A DNA stretch of 64,000 nucleotides from Aristolochia californica (taxonomy: Eukaryota; Streptophyta; Magnoliopsida; Piperales; Aristolochiaceae), in the NCBI GenBank assembly GCA_029961685.1, contig JARWKL010000002.1:17638908-17702907 (forward strand), written 5' to 3'. The translations under genes were made by a program, and so were the position numbers. A model generated the notes under the pieces. The model was not told the origin of the DNA and searched no databases. It saw nothing but the letters and a program-made list of their open reading frames with translations. Numbering within the stretch: position 1 is the first letter of the stretch; every line of letters starts with the position of its first letter. Below, piece after piece: positions 36,916 to 51,380 of the stretch.

Positions 36916-38931
36916 GTTGACTCCCAATCCATAGGTCATTTCTTAAAAAAAAATAGCCCGTTACGCATGATTGACCGATAAATCACTTTGCAATCATCCA
37001 AGATTGTCAGGTCAGCTTTTTGTAAATGGGAAAAGTAATGGCATGTTTGACTCGGGTAAATATCCCACCACATGTTCACTTGAAATTTTAATGAGCATTT
37101 ATTGTTCACTTTAAATGGTTTGTATCCACATGTCATTTGCTTCTTTAACATGTTTCAAAGATGAATATCCATATTTAAAACATGATATGATCAAATAGAA
37201 ATTTCTTTCCAAGCCATTAGGGTTGAACTAGTAGAATTTCCCAAACTTGGACAACAAAGCTTTTGTGTTCGTCTGTGGTGTGTAAATAGATTTTCTTTAC
37301 TTATATTTGATACAGTTTTAAATTTTTCCATACATAAACTCTAAAATTTTCTTTTGGTTGTGATCTATTTGCCTTTATCTTTTTCTTTATAAGATAAATG
37401 GAAAGTGAAAACTTCAAGTTTTGATTAAAGAAAAAAGTATACATCTAAAATAGAATGGAAATGTATAAATGTGGAGAGAGATAATTCCAAAAACTCTCCC
37501 TAAATTTTAAGGATTGAAAACTATTTTAGTTTTTTTATATTGGGTTTTACAATCATTGGGAAAAAGGGGAAGTGGGGGATTTTTAACTGAGTTTTGACTC
37601 CCAATCCATAAGTCATTTCTTACAAAAATGTAGTCCGTTACAAAAGATCAACCGATAAATCACTTTACAATCAATTGTTAGGTAAGTTTTTTTTAAATGG
37701 GCAATATATTGGCCCTTTTGACTCGGGTAAATATCCCACCGCTTGTTCATTTGAGAACTTAATGAGTATTTGTTGTTCACTTTAAAAGGTTTGGATCCAC
37801 ATGCCATTTGCATCTTTAACATGTTTCAAATATCCATATGCATATTCAAAACATGATAGGACAACTAGAAATCTCTTTCCAAGCCATTAGGGTCGAACTA
37901 GTGGAGTTTCCAAAACTTGGGCAACAACACTTTTGTGTTCGATTGTGGTGTACTAATAAATTTTCTTTACTTATATTTGTTACTATTTTTAATTTTTCCA
38001 TACATAAACTCTAATTTTTTTGTTGTTGTGATGTATTTGCCTTTATCTTTTTGCTTATGAGATAAATGGAAAGTGAAAACTCAAATTTTTTATTTAAGAA
38101 AAAAGGATACATCTAACATGGAATGGAAATCCACAAAATCTGGAGAGAGATAATTCCAAAAAGTCTCTGTAACTTTTAGGGATTTTAAACTCTTTTAGTT
38201 TTTATATATTAGGTTTTGCAATCATCTGGAAAAATTGGAGACGAGGGATTTTTAACTGAGTTTTGACTCCCAATCCATAAGTCATTTCCTTAAAAAAAAG
38301 AGCGTGTTACACATGATTGATCGATAAATCACTTTATAATCATCTATGATTGTTAGGTCAGCTTTATGTAAATTGGCAAAATATAGGCATCTTTGACTCG
38401 GGTAAATATCCCATTGCACGTTCACTTGAGAATTTATTGAGCAATTGTTGTTCTCTTTAAAAGGTTTTGATCCACAAGTCATTTGCATCTTTAACATGTT
38501 TCAAGCATGCATATCCATATTTAAAACATGTTAGGATCAATTAGAAACCTCTCTCCAAGCCATTAGGGTTGAACTAGTGGAATTTTCCAAACTTGGACAC
38601 CAAAAGTTTGTTTGTGGTGTGTGAATAAATTTTCTTAATTTATATTTGTTACTGTTTAAAATTTTTCCATTCATAAACTCTAAAATTTTCATTTTGTATT
38701 GATATGTTTTCTTTAATGTTTTTGTTTACGAGATAAATGGAAAGTGAAAACTCTAAGTTTTGATTTACGAAAAAAGTATACATATAAAATGGAATGGAAA
38801 TGCACAAATGTAGAGAGTGATAATTCCAAAAAGTCTTAGTAACTTTTAGGTATTGTAAACGCTTTTAGTTTTTATATTTTAGGTTTTGCAATCATCGGGA
38901 AATGGGGGAGGCATGTGATTTTTATCTGAGT

Positions 38932-39779
38932 CTTGACTCCCAATCCATAAGTCATTTCATTAAAAAATATAGCCCATTACGTATGATTGACCTTTTAATC
39001 ACTTTACAATCATCTTTGATCGTTAAGTCAACTTTTTGTAAATGGACAAAATAATTGCTTGTTTGACTCCGGTAAATATCCCACCGATGTTCACTTGAGA
39101 ATTTAATAAACATTTTTTGTTCGCTTTAAAATATTTTGATCCATAGGTCATTTGGATCTTTAATAGGTTATGATCAATTAGAAATCTCTTTCCAAGCCAT
39201 TATGGTTGAACTAGTGGAATTTCCGAAACTTGGACAACAAAACTTTTGTGTTCGTTTGTGGTGTGTGAATAATTTTTTTTTTACTTATATTTCTTTCAAT
39301 TTTTAATTTTTATATTCATAAACTCTAAAATTTTCATTTTGGAATGATCTATTTTCCTTTATCTTTTTGTTAACCAAGTAAATGGAAAGTGAAAACTCAT
39401 AGATTTGATTTAAGAAAAAAGTATATATCTAAAATGGAAGGAAAATACACAAACATAGACAAAGATAATTCCAAAACGTCTCAATCACTTATATTTGTTA
39501 CTATTTTTAATTTTTCCATATATGAACTCTAAAATTTTCATTTTGTTGTAATCTGTTTGCCTTTATCTTTTTGTTTACGAGATAAATGGAAAGTGAAACC
39601 TTCAAGTTTTGATTGAAGAAAAAAGTACACATCTAAAATGGAATTGGAATGCACACTTGTAGAGAGAGATAATTCCGAAAGGCCTCCGTAACTTTTAGGA
39701 ATTTAAACTCTTTTAGTTTTTATGTATTGGGTTTTGCAATCATCGGGAAAAGGGGGAGGCGGGGGATTTTTAACTGAGT
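38932..39779 (+). repeat. E monomer joined out of phase to an F fragment (848 bp)
   Basis: E runs to GTCTCAATCACTT near 39490 and then steps back to TATATTTGTTACTATTT, the T-rich middle of an F-like unit, and completes that unit. About 175 bp is therefore present twice. The shared word at the join is ACTT. Confidence 0.82.
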
Positions 39780-42700
39780 GTTGACTCCCAATCCATAGGT
39801 CATTTCTTAAAAAAATATAGCCCGTTACGCAAGATTGACCGATAAATAACTTTACAATCATCTATGATTGTTAGGTCAACTTTTTGTAAATGGGCAAAAT
39901 AATGGCATGTTTGACACTAGTAAGTATCCCCCCGCACATTCACTTGAGAATTTAATGAGCATTTATTGTTCGCTTTAAAGGGTTTGGATCCACATGTCAT
40001 TTGCGTCTATAACATATTTCAAGCTTGTATATATATACATTTAAAACATATTTGGATCAATTAGAAATCTCTTCCCAAGCCATAAGGGTTGAACAAGTGG
40101 AATTTTCCAAACTTGGACAACAAAATTTTTGTTTTTCTTTGTGGTGTGTGAATAAATTTTATTTACTTATATTTGTTACTTTTTAAAAAATTTCCAGATA
40201 TAAAGTATAAAATTTTCATTTTGTTGTGATCTATTTGCCTTTATCTTTTAGTTTATGAGATAAATGCAAAGTGAAACCTCAAAGTTTTTATTTAAGAAAA
40301 ATGTATACATCTAAAATATAATGGAAATGCACAAATGTAGAGAGAGATGATTCCAAAAAGTCTCTGTAAGTTTTAGGGATTGTAAACTCTTTTAGTTTTT
40401 ATATATTAGGTTTGGCAATCATCGGGAAAAGGGGGAAACGGGGATTTTTAAATGAGTGTTGACTCCCTATCCATAAGTTATTTCCTTAAAAAAGAGAGCT
40501 CGTTACACATGATTGACAGGTAAATTACTTTACAATCATCTATTATTCTTCGGTCAACTTTTTGTAAATGGGTAAAATAATCGCTAGTTTGACTAAAGTA
40601 AATATCGCACCACACGTTCACTTGAGAATTTAATGAGCTTTTTTTGTTCCCTTGAAAAGGTTTGGATCCATGGGTCAATTGCTTCTGTAATATGTTTCAA
40701 GTATGCATATCCATATTTCATACATGCTAGAATCAATTAGAAATCTCTTTCCAAGCCATTAGGGTTGAACTTGTAGAATTTGCCAAACTTGGACAACAAA
40801 ACTTTTGTGTTCATTTGTGGAGTGTGAATAAATTTTCTTTATTAACTTTTGTTATTTTTTTAATTTTTTCCATACATAAACTCTAAAATTTTCATTTTTT
40901 GTGATCTATTCACCTTTATCTTCTTTTTTACGAGATAAATGTAAAGTGAAAACTCAAATTTTTTATTTTAAAAACAAGTATACATAAAAAATTGAATGGA
41001 AATACACAAATGTAGAGAGTGATAATTCCAAAAAGTCTCTGTCACTTTTAGGGATTGTAAACTATTTTAGTTTTTATATATTAGGTTTTGCAATCATTAG
41101 GAATAGGGGGAGGCGGGAGATTTTTGACTAAGTGTTGACTCCCAATCCATAAGTCATTTCTTACAAAAATATAGCCCATTACGCATGATTGACCAATAAA
41201 TCACTTTACAATCATCTAAGATTCTTAGATCAGCTTTTTGTAAATGGGAAAAATAATGGCATGTTTGACTCGGGTAAATATCCCACTGCATGTTCACTTG
41301 AAAATTCAATGAGCATTTTTTGTTCACTTTAAAAGGTATGGATCCACAGGTCATTTGCATCTTTAACATGTTTCAAGCATGAATATCCATATTTAAAACA
41401 GGATAGATCATTTAGAAATTTCTTTCCAAGCCGTTAGGGTTGAACTAGTGGAAATTCCCAAACTTGGACAACAAAACTTTTGTGTTCGTTTGTGGTGTGT
41501 GAAAAGATTTTCTTTAGTTATATTTCTTACTTTTTTTAATTTTTCCATACATAAACTCTAAAATTTTCATTTTGTTGTAATCTATTTGCCTTTATCTTTT
41601 TGTTTATGAGATAAATTGAAAGTGAAATCTCCAAAATTTGAAAGAAGAAAAAAGTATACGTCTAAAATAGAATGGAAATGCATAAATGTGGAGTGAGATA
41701 ATTTCAAAAAGTTTCCCTAACTTCTAGGGATTGTAAACTATTTTATTTTATATATATTGGGTTTTACAATCATCCGGAAAAGGGGGAGGCAGGGGAATTT
41801 TAACTGAGTGTTGACTCCCAATCCATAAGTCATTTCTTACAAAAATATAGTATGTTACAAAATATTGACTTATAAATCACTTTCCAACACACTATAATTG
41901 TTAGGTCAGCTTTCTATAAATGGGCAATATAATGGCCCTTTTGACTCGGGTAAATATCCCACCACACGTTCACTTGAGAGTTTAATGAGCATTTGTTGTT
42001 CGCTTTAAAAGGATTGGATCCACATGTCATTTGCATCTTTAACATGTTTCAAGCATGCATATCCATATTCAAAACATGATAGAATCAATTAGAAATCTCT
42101 TTCCAAGCCATTAGGGTTGAACTAGTGGATTTTCCCAAACATGGGCAACAACACTTTTGTGTTCGATTGTGGTGTGCTAATAAGTTTTCTTTACTTATAT
42201 CTGTTACTGTTTTCAATTTTTCAATACATCAACTCTAAAATTTTATTTTTGTTTTGATATATTTGCCTTTATTTTTTTGTTTACGAGATAAATAGAAAGT
42301 GAAAACTCAAAGTTTTGATTTAAGAAAAAAGGATACATCTAAAAAAAAAATCCACAAATGTAGAGAGAAATAATTCCAAAAAGTCTCTGTAACATTTAGG
42401 GATTGTAAACTCTTTTAGTTTTTATATATTAGGTTTTGCAAACATCTAGAAAAGTGTTACAAATGATTGACCGATAAATCACTTTACAATCATCTATGAT
42501 TGTTAGGTCAGTCTGATGTAAATGGGCAAAATAATGGCATCTTTGACTCGAGTAAATATCCCACTGCACGTTCACTTGAGAATTTATCGAGCAATAGTTG
42601 TTCACTTTAAAAGGTTTTGATCCACAAGTCATTTGTATCTTTCACAAGTTTCATGCATGCATTTCCATATTTAAAACATTTTACGATCAATTAGAAATCT

Positions 42701-44435
42701 CTTTGCAAGCCATTAGGGTTGAACTAGTGAAATTTCCCAAACTTGGACAACACAACTTTTAGGTTCATTTGTGGTGTGTGAATAAATTATCTTTACTTAT
42801 ATTTGTTACTATTTAAAAAATTTTCATTCATAAACTCTAAAATTTTCATTTTGTATTGATCTATTTGCCATAATCTTTTTGTTTACGAGATAAAAGGAAA
42901 GTAAAAACTCAAAGTTTTGATTTAAGAAAAAAGTATACATCTAAAATGGAATGGAAATGCACAAATGTTGAGAGTGATAATTCTAAAAAGTCTCTATAAC
43001 TTTAAGGTATTGTAAACTCTTTTAGTTTTTAAATTTTAGGTTTTGCAATCAACGGGAAATGGGGAGGTGGGTGATTTTTAACTGAGTGTTGACTCCCAAT
43101 CCATAAGTTGTTCAATTCAAAAATATAACCCATTACACATGATTGACCGATTAATCACTTTACAATCATCTCAGATTGTTAGGTCAACTTTTTGTAAATG
43201 GGCAAAATAATTGCTTGTTTGACTCCGATAAATATTCCACCGGATGTTCACTTGAGAATTTATTGAGCATGTGTTGTTCGCTTTAAAATGTTTGGATCCA
43301 TAGGTCATTTGCATCTTTAACATGTTTCAAGCACGCATATCCATATTTAAAATAGGTTAAGATCAATTAGAAATCTCTTTCCAATCCATTAGGGTTGAAC
43401 TAGTGGAATTTCCCAAAATTGGACAACAAAATTTTTGTGTTCTTTTGTGGTGTGTGAATAAATTTTTTTACTTATAGTTGTTTCTATTTTTAATTTTTAT
43501 ATTCATCAACTCAAAATTTTTCATTTTGTATTGATCTTAGCCTTTATCTTTTTGTTAACCAGATAAATGGAAAGTGAAAACTCAAAGTTTTGATCTAAGC
43601 AAAAAGTTTATATCTAAAATGGAATGGAAATACAAAAATATAGAGAGAGATAATTCCAAAAAGTCTCAGTCACTTTTAGAGATTTTAAAATCTTGTAGTT
43701 TTTATATATTAAGTTTTGCAATCATCGAGGAAAGGGGGAGGTGGGGGATTTTTAACTGAGTGTTGACTCCCAATCCATAAGTCATTTCTTAAAAAAATAT
43801 ATCCCGTTCAAATGATTGACCGATAAATCGCTTTACAATCATCTATGATTTTTTGGTGAGCTTTTTGTGAAAGTGAAAAATAATGGCATGTTTGACTCTA
43901 GTAAATATCCCACCGCACATTCACTTGAGAATTTAAAGAGCATTTGTTGTTCGTTTTAAAAGGTTTAGATCCACAGGTCATTTTCATCTTTAACATGTTT
44001 CAAGCATGCATATCCATATTTAAAACATGTTAGGATATATTAGAAATCTCTTTCCAAGCCATTAGGGTTGAACTAAGGGAATTTCCCATACTTGGACAAC
44101 AAAAGTTTTGTGTTCGTTTGGGGTGTGATAATAAATTTTCTTTACTTATATTTGTTTAATATTTTTAATTTTTCCATACATAAACTCTAAAATTTCATTT
44201 TGTTGTGATCTATTTACATTTTTTTTTGTTTACGAGATAAATGGAAAGTGAAATTTTAAAGTTTTGATTTAAGAAAAATTTATATTTCTAAAATTGAATG
44301 TAAATGCACAAATGTGGAGAGAGATAATTCCAAAAAGTGTCTATAACTTTTAGGGATTGTAAACTCTTTTAGTTTTTATATATTTTGTTTTGCAATCATC
44401 AGGAAATGGGGCAGGCGTGGTATTTTTAACTAAGT
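39780..44435 (+). repeat. Module G-H-Bp-C-D-E-F (copy B, third)
   Basis: Units G 39780, H 40458, Bp 41134, C 41810, D ~42455, E 43088, F 43762. The C unit has CTTTCTATAAATGGGC and CTTGAGAGTTTAATG, shared with C at 60574 and not with other C units. F has GAACTAAGGGAATTTCCC. Confidence 0.88.
41810..43087 (+). repeat. C-D pair with the unit boundary deleted
   Basis: Near 42453 the end of C (CATCTAGAAAA) joins GTGTTACAAATGATTG of D, removing about 74 bp including the purine tract and the phase motif. The two units together span 1278 bp rather than about 1352. Confidence 0.8.
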
Positions 44436-45791
44436 GTTGACACCCAATCCATAAGTCATTGCTAACAAAAATATAGCCCGTTACGGTTGATTGGCCAATA
44501 AATTAATTTACAATCATCTATGATTGTTAGGTCAGCTTTTTGTAAATGGGCAAAATATTGACTTGTTTGAGTCGGGTAAATATCCCACCGCACATTCACA
44601 CTAGAATTTAATGAGCATTTGTTGTTCACACAAAAGTGGTTTGGATCCATTGGTCATTTGCATCTTTAACATGTTTGGATCATGCATATCAATATTTAAA
44701 ACATGTTAGGATCAATGAGAAATCTCTTTCCTAACCATTAGGGTTGAACTAGTGGAATTTCCCAAACTTGGACAAAAAAAACTTTTGTGTTCGTATGTGG
44801 TGTGTGAATAAATTTTCTATACTTACATTTGTTATTTTTTTTATTCTTTCCATACATAAACTCTAAAATTTTCATTTCTTTATGATCTATTTTCCTTTAA
44901 GTTTTTGTTTACGAGAAAAATAGTAAGTGAAAACTCAAAGTTTTGATTTAAGAAAAAAATACATCTAAAATGGAATGAAAATGAAGAAATGTAGAGAGAG
45001 ATAATTTCCAAAAGTCTCTTTAACTTTTAGGGATTTTAAACTGTTTTAGTTTTTATATATTAGGTTTTTCAATCATCGGGAAAAGGGGGAGACAAAGTAT
45101 TTTTAATTGAGTGTTGACTACCAATCCATAAGACATTTCTTACAAAAATCTATCCCGTTACGTATGATTGATCAATAAATCACTTTACAATCATTTGTGA
45201 TTGTTAGGTGAGCTTTTTGTAAATAGGCAAAATAATGACTTGTTCTACTCGGGTAAATATCTCACTGCACGTTCACTTAAGAATTTAATGAGCTTTTGTT
45301 GTTCGCTTTGAAAGGTTTGGATCCACATATCATTTGCATCTTTAACATGTTTCAAGCATGCATATCCATATTTAAAACATGTTAGGATCAATTAGAAATC
45401 TATATTCAAGCCATTAGGGTTGGAACTTGTAAAATGTCCCAAACTTTGACAACAAAACTTTTGTGTTCGTTTGTGGTGTGTGAATAAATTTTATTTTCTC
45501 AAATTTTTTATTGTTTTTAATTTTTTCCATACGTAAACTCTAAAATTTTCATTTTGTGGTGATCTATTCGCCTTTATCTTTTTGTTTACGAGATAAAAGC
45601 AAAGTGAAAACTCAAACTTTTTATTTATGAAAATAGTATAAATCTAAAATGGAATGGAAATGTACAAATGTAGAGAGAGATAATTCAAAAAAGTCTCTAT
45701 AACTTTTAGGGATTGTAAACTCTTTTAGTTTTTATATATTAGGTTTTGCAATCATCAGGAAAAGGGTGAGACGGGGGATTTTTAACTGAGT

Positions 45792-46403
45792 ATTCACTCC
45801 CAATCCATAAGTCATTTCTTTAAAAAAGATCGGTCGTTATGCATGATTGACCGATAAATCACCTTACAATCATCTATGATTGTTCGGTTAGCTTCTTGTA
45901 AATTGGTAAAATAATGGCTTGTTTGACTTGAGTAAGTATCCCACCACACGTTCAGTTGAGAATTTAATGAGCATTTGCATGTCCATATTTAAAACATGTT
46001 AGGATCAATTAGAAATCTCTTTCCAAGCAATTAGAGTTGAACTATTGGAATTTCCCAAACTTGGACAACAAAACTTTTTTTTTCGTTTGTAGTGTGTGAA
46101 TAAATTTTCTTTACATATATTCGTAACTTAAATTTTTCCATACACAAACTCTAAAATTTTCAGTTTGTTGTGATCTATTTCCCTTTATCTTTTAGTTTAC
46201 GATATAAATGGAAAATGAAAACTCAGATTTTTTATTTAAGAAAAAAGTGTACATCTAAATTGGAATGGAAATGCACAAATGTAGAGAGAGATCATTTCCA
46301 AAAAGTCTCTGTAAGTTTTTGGGATTGTAAACTCTTTTAGTTTTTATATATTAGGTTTTGCAATCATTTGGAAAAGGGGGAGACAGAGGATTTTTAACTA
46401 AGT
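45792..46403 (+). repeat. M monomer with ~62-bp deletion
   Basis: GAGCATTTG joins CATGTCCATATTT near 45980, removing the GGATCC and ACATGTTT region. GCATTTG/CATTTGCAT occurs on both sides of the lost segment in the full-length M unit at 22863. Confidence 0.8.
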
Positions 46404-48414
46404 ATTTACTCCCAATCCATAAGTCATTTCCTTAAAAAATATAGCCCGTTACGCATGATAGACCGATAAATCACTATACAATAGTCTATGATTGTTAGGT
46501 CAGCTCTTTTTAAAAGGGCAAAATAAAGACTTATTTGACCCGGGTAAATATCCGACCACAAGTTCACTTGAGAATTTAATGAGCAATTGTTGTTCGTTTT
46601 AAAAGGTTTGTATCCACAGGTCATTTGCATCTTTAACATGTTTCAAGCATGCATATCCATATTTAAAACATGATTGGATCAATTAGAAATCTCTTTCCAA
46701 TCCGTTATGGATGAACTAGTGGAATTTCCCAAACTTGGACTACAAAACTTTAGTGTTCATTTGTGGTATGTGAATAAATTTTCTTTACTTACATTTGTTA
46801 TTTTTTTTTAATTTTTTCAATACATAAACTTTAAAATTTTCATTTTGTTGTGATCAATTTTTCTTTATCTTTTTGTTTTCGAGATCAATGGAAAGTGAAA
46901 ACTCAAAGTTTTGATTTAAGAGAAAAGTATACATCTAAAATGAAATGGAAATGCAAAAAAGTAGATAGAGATAATTCCAAAAAGTGTATATAAATTTTAG
47001 GAATTGTAAACTCTTTTAGTTTTTATATATTAGGTTTTGCAATCATCGGTAAAATGGGGATATGGGGGATTTTTAACTGAGTGTTGACTCCCAATCCATA
47101 ACATTTCTTTCAAAAATATAGTTCGTTACGCTTGAATGACCGATAAATCACTTGACAATCATCTATGATTTTTAGGTCAACTTTTTCTAAATGGGTAAAA
47201 TAAGGTCTTGTTAGACTCAGGTAAATATCCCACTGCACGTTCACTTTAGAATTTAATGAGCATTTGTTGTTTGCTTTAAAAGGTTTGGATCCACAGGTCA
47301 TTTTCGTCTTTGACATGTTTTAAACATGCATATCCATATTTAAAACATGTTAGGATCAATTAGAAATCTCTTTCCATGCCATTAGGGTTCTACTAGTGGA
47401 ATTTACCAAACTTGGACAACTAAAGTTTTGTGTTGTGTGAATAAATTTTCTTTACATTCATCTGCTGTTGTTTTTAATTTTTTCCATACATAAAATCAAA
47501 AATTTTCTTTTTGTAATGATCTTTTTGCCTATATCTATTTGTTTATGAGCTAAAAGTAAAGTGAAAACTCCAAGTTTTGATTTAAGAAAAAAGTATACAT
47601 CTAAAATGGAATGGAAATGCACAAATGTAGAGAGAGATAATTCCAAAAAGTCTCTGTCACTTTTAAGGATTTTAAACTCTTTTAATATTTATATATTAGG
47701 TTTTGCAATCTTCGGGAAAAGGGAAAGACCGTGGAGTTTTTAACTGAGTGTTGACTCCCAATCCATAAGTCATTTCTTACAAAATAATAGTCTGTTACGC
47801 ATGATTGACCGATAAATCAGTTTACAATCATCTATGATTGTTAGGTCAGCTTTTTGTAAATGGGAAAAATAATGGCATGTTTGACACGTATAAATATCCC
47901 ACTACACATTCACTTGAGAATTTAATGAGCATCTTTGTTGACTTTAAAACGTTTGGATCCACTAGTCATTTGCATCTTTTACATTTTTCATGCATGCATA
48001 TCCATATTCAAAACATGTTAGGATCATTTAGAAATCTCTTTCCTAGCCATTAGGGTTGTTTCCCAAACTTGGACAACAAAACTTTTGTGTTCGTTTGTCG
48101 TGCGTGAATAAATTTTCTTTTCTTATTTTTGTTTATGTTTTTAATTTTTCCTTTGATAAACTCTATAATTTTCATTTTTTTGTGATCTATTTGCCTTTAT
48201 CTTTTTGTTTACAAGATAAATGGAAAGTGAAAACTCCAAGTTTTGATTGAAGAAAAAATTATACATCTAAAATGGAATGGAAATGCACAAATGTAGAGAG
48301 AGATAATTCCAAAAAGTCTCTATAACTTTTAGGGATTGTAAACTCTTTTAATTTTTATATATTGGACTTTGCAATCATCGGGAAAAGGGGGAGGCGGGGG
48401 ATTTTTAACTAAGT
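46404..48414 (+). repeat. Triplet N-I-J (copy C)
   Basis: Units N 46404 (GTATTTACTCCC), I 47083 and J 47750, collinear with 23516-25486. N retains TCATTTCCTT as in its copy B counterpart. Confidence 0.75.
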
Positions 48415-50241
48415 GTTGACTACTAATCCATAACTGATTTCTTTAACAAATATAGCCCATTACGCATGATTGACCGATTAATCACTTTACAATCATCTAT
48501 GATTGTTAAGTCATCTTTTTGTAAATGGTCAAAATAATGGCTTGTTTGACTTGGGTAAATATCCAACCGCACATTCACTTCAGAATTTAATGAGCATTAG
48601 TTGTTCGTTTTAAAAGGTTTGGATCCACATGTCATTTGCATCTTTAACATATTTCAAAAATGCAAATCCGTATTTAAAAATTGTTAGGATCAATTAGAAA
48701 TTTCTTTCGGAGCCATTAGGGTTGAACTAGTGGAATTTCCCAAACTTGGACAACAAAACTTTTGTGTTCGTTTTGTGTATGTGAATAAATTTTCTTTACT
48801 TATATTTGTTATTTTCTTTCATTTTTTCCATACATAAACTCTAAAATTTTCATTTTTTTGTGCTCTATTTGCCTTTATCTTTTTGTTTACGAGATAAATG
48901 CAAAGAGAAAACTCAAAGTTTTGATTTAAGAAAAAAGTTTACATCTATAATGGAATGGAAATGCACAAATGTAGAGAGAGATAATTCAAAAAAGTCTCTG
49001 TAACTTTTAGGGATTGTAAACTCTTTTACTTTTTATATATTAGGTTTTGCAATCATCGGGAAAAGGGGGAGACAATGGATTTTTAACTGAGTGTTGACTC
49101 CCAATCCATAAGTTGTTTCTTTCAAAAATATAGCTCGTTACGCTTGAGTGACCATGAAATCACTTTACAATCATCTTTGATTTTTAGGTCAGATTTTTGT
49201 AAAAGGGTAAAATAATGTCTTGCTCGACTCGGGTAAATATCCCACCGCACGTTCACTTTAGAATTTAATGAGCATTTGTTGTTTACATTCATCTGTTATT
49301 GTTTTTAATTTTTTCCATACATAAACTCTAAAATTTTCTTTTTGTTATGATCTTTTCGCCTATATCTTTTTATTTATGAGCTAAATGTAAAGTGAAAACA
49401 CAAACTTTTTATTTAAGAAATAAGTATACATCTAAAATGGAATGGAAATGTACAAATGTAAAAAGAGATAATTCCAAAAAGTCTCTTGCATTTTTAGGGA
49501 TTGTAAACTCTTTTAGTTTTTATATATTAGGTTTTGCAATCATCTGGAAAAGGGGAAGGCAGTGGATTTTTAACTGAGTGTTGACTCCCAATCCATAAAT
49601 CACTTCTTACAAAAATATAGACCGTTACGCAAGATTGACCGATAAATCACTTTACAATCATCTATGATTTTTGTAAATGGGAGAAATAATGGCATGTTTG
49701 ACTCGAGTAAATATCCCACCTCACATTCACTTGAGAATTTAATGAGCATTTTTGTTGACTTTAAAAGATTTGGATCCATAGGTCATTTGCATCTTTTAAA
49801 TTTTTCAAGCATGCATATCCAAATTTAAAACATGTTAGGATCATTTAGAAATCTCTTTCCAAGCCATTAGGGTTGAACTAGTGGAATTTCCAAAACTTGG
49901 ACAACAAAACTTTTGTGTTCGTTTGTGGCGTGTGAATAAATTTTCTTTTCTTATTTTTGTTTTTTTTTTAATTTTTCCTTAGATAAACTCTAAAAATTTC
50001 AATTTTTTGTGATCTATTTGCCTTTTTCTTTTTGTTTACGAGATAAAAGGAAAGTGAAAACTCCAAGTTTTGATTGAAGAAAAAATTATACATCTAAAAT
50101 GGAATAGAAATGCACAAATGTAGAGGGTGATAATTCCAAAAAGTCTCCGTAACTTTTTGGGATTGTAAACTCTTTTATTTTTTATATATTAGGGTTTGCA
50201 ATCATCAGGAAAAGGGGGAGGCGGGGTATTTTTTACTGAGT
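48415..50241 (+). repeat. Triplet P-I-J (copy C)
   Basis: Units P 48415, I 49093 (shortened) and J 49580, collinear with 25487-27452. P keeps CCAACCGCACATTCAC. Confidence 0.75.
49093..49579 (+). repeat. I monomer with ~180-bp deletion (487 bp)
   Basis: GCATTTGTTGTTTAC joins ATTCATCTGTTATTG near 49286. TTTAC occurs on both sides in the full-length I unit at 26115, giving a 5-bp homology at the join. Confidence 0.82.
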
Positions 50242-51380
50242 GTTGACTACCAATCCATAAGTCATTTCTTACTAAAATATAGCCCGTAATGCAATATTGA
50301 CTGATAAATCACTTTACAATCGTCTATGATTGTTAGGTCAGCTTTTTGTAAATGGGCAAAATAATGGCTTGTTTGACTTAGGTAAATATCCCATTGCATG
50401 TTCACTTGAGAATTTAATGAGCATTTGTTTGTCGCTTTAAAAGGTTTGGATCCACATGTCATTTGCATCTTTAACATGACTCAAGCATGCATATTAATAT
50501 TTACAATCAATTACAATCCGCTTTCCAAACCTTTAGGGTTGAACTAGAGGAATTTCCCAAACTTGGACAACAAAACTTTTTTGTTCGTTTGTGGTGTGTG
50601 TATAAATTTTCTTTACTTACATTTGTTATTGTTTTTAATTTTTTCTATACATAAACTCTAAAATTTTCATTTTTGTTCTGATCTATTTGCCTTTATCTTT
50701 TTGTTTACGAGATAAATGTAAAGTGAAAACTCAATGATTTGATTTAAGAAAAAAATATACATCTAAAATGGAATGAAAATGTACAAATGTAGAGAGAGAT
50801 AAGTCTAAAAAGTATCTTTTACTTTTAGGGATTGTAAACTCTTTCAGTTTTTATATATTAGGCTTTGCAATCATCGGGAAAAGGGGGAGGTAGGTATTTT
50901 TAACTGAGTGTTGACTCCCAATCCATAAGTCATTTCTTACAAAAATATAGCCCGTTAAGCATGATTGACCGATAAATCACTTTACAATCATCTATGCTTG
51001 TTTGCGCAGCTTTTTGTAAATGGGCAAAATAATGCTTGTTTGACTTGGGGAAATAGCCCACGGCAAGTTCACTTGAGAATTTAATGAGTATTTCTTGTTC
51101 GCTTGAAAAGGCTTGGATCCATAGGTCATTTGCTTCTTTTACATGTTTCAAGCATGCATATCCATATTTAAAACATGTTTGGATCAATTAGTAATCTCTT
51201 TCCAAGCCATTAGGGTTGAACTAGTGGAATTTCCCAAACTTGGACAACAAAACTTTTGTGTTCGTTTGTGGTGTTTGAATAAAATTTTTATACTTACATT
51301 TGTTATTGTTTTTAATTTTTTCCTTACATAAACTCTAAAATTTTCATTTTGTTGTGATCTATTTGCCTTTATCTGTTTGT

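Larger units (their letters stand above)
35568..39779 (+). repeat. Module G-H-Bp-C-D-E-F (copy B, second)
   Basis: Units G 35568, H 36241, Bp 36916, C 37593, D 38262, E 38932 and an F fragment from about 39490. E starts CTTGACTCCC with TCATTAAAAAATAT, the same position-specific variant as 15907 and 57194. Confidence 0.82.
21260..44435 (+). repeat. Higher-order repeat copy B (23.2 kb)
   Basis: Order: K 21260, L 22187, M 22863, N 23516, I 24175, J 24826, P 25487, I 26115, J 26783, Q 27453, R 28130, three loosely classed units (28534, 29209, 29886), T 30564, U 31207, B 31873, then G 32548, H 33206, Bp ~33745, C 34256, D 34895, G 35568, H 36241, Bp 36916, C 37593, D 38262, E 38932, F ~39490, G 39780, H 40458, Bp 41134, C 41810, D ~42455, E 43088, F 43762. 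Examples of markers shared with copy C: L has AGACATTTCTTAC, M has GTATTCACTCCC, I has CTTGAGTGACC, J has TTTGTTGACTTTAAAA, Q has TTGACTACCAATCC. Confidence 0.85.

Noticed and set aside
40027..40039. Short TATATATATA run in the unit at 39780
   Set aside because: A minor AT microsatellite within one monomer, with no further structure.
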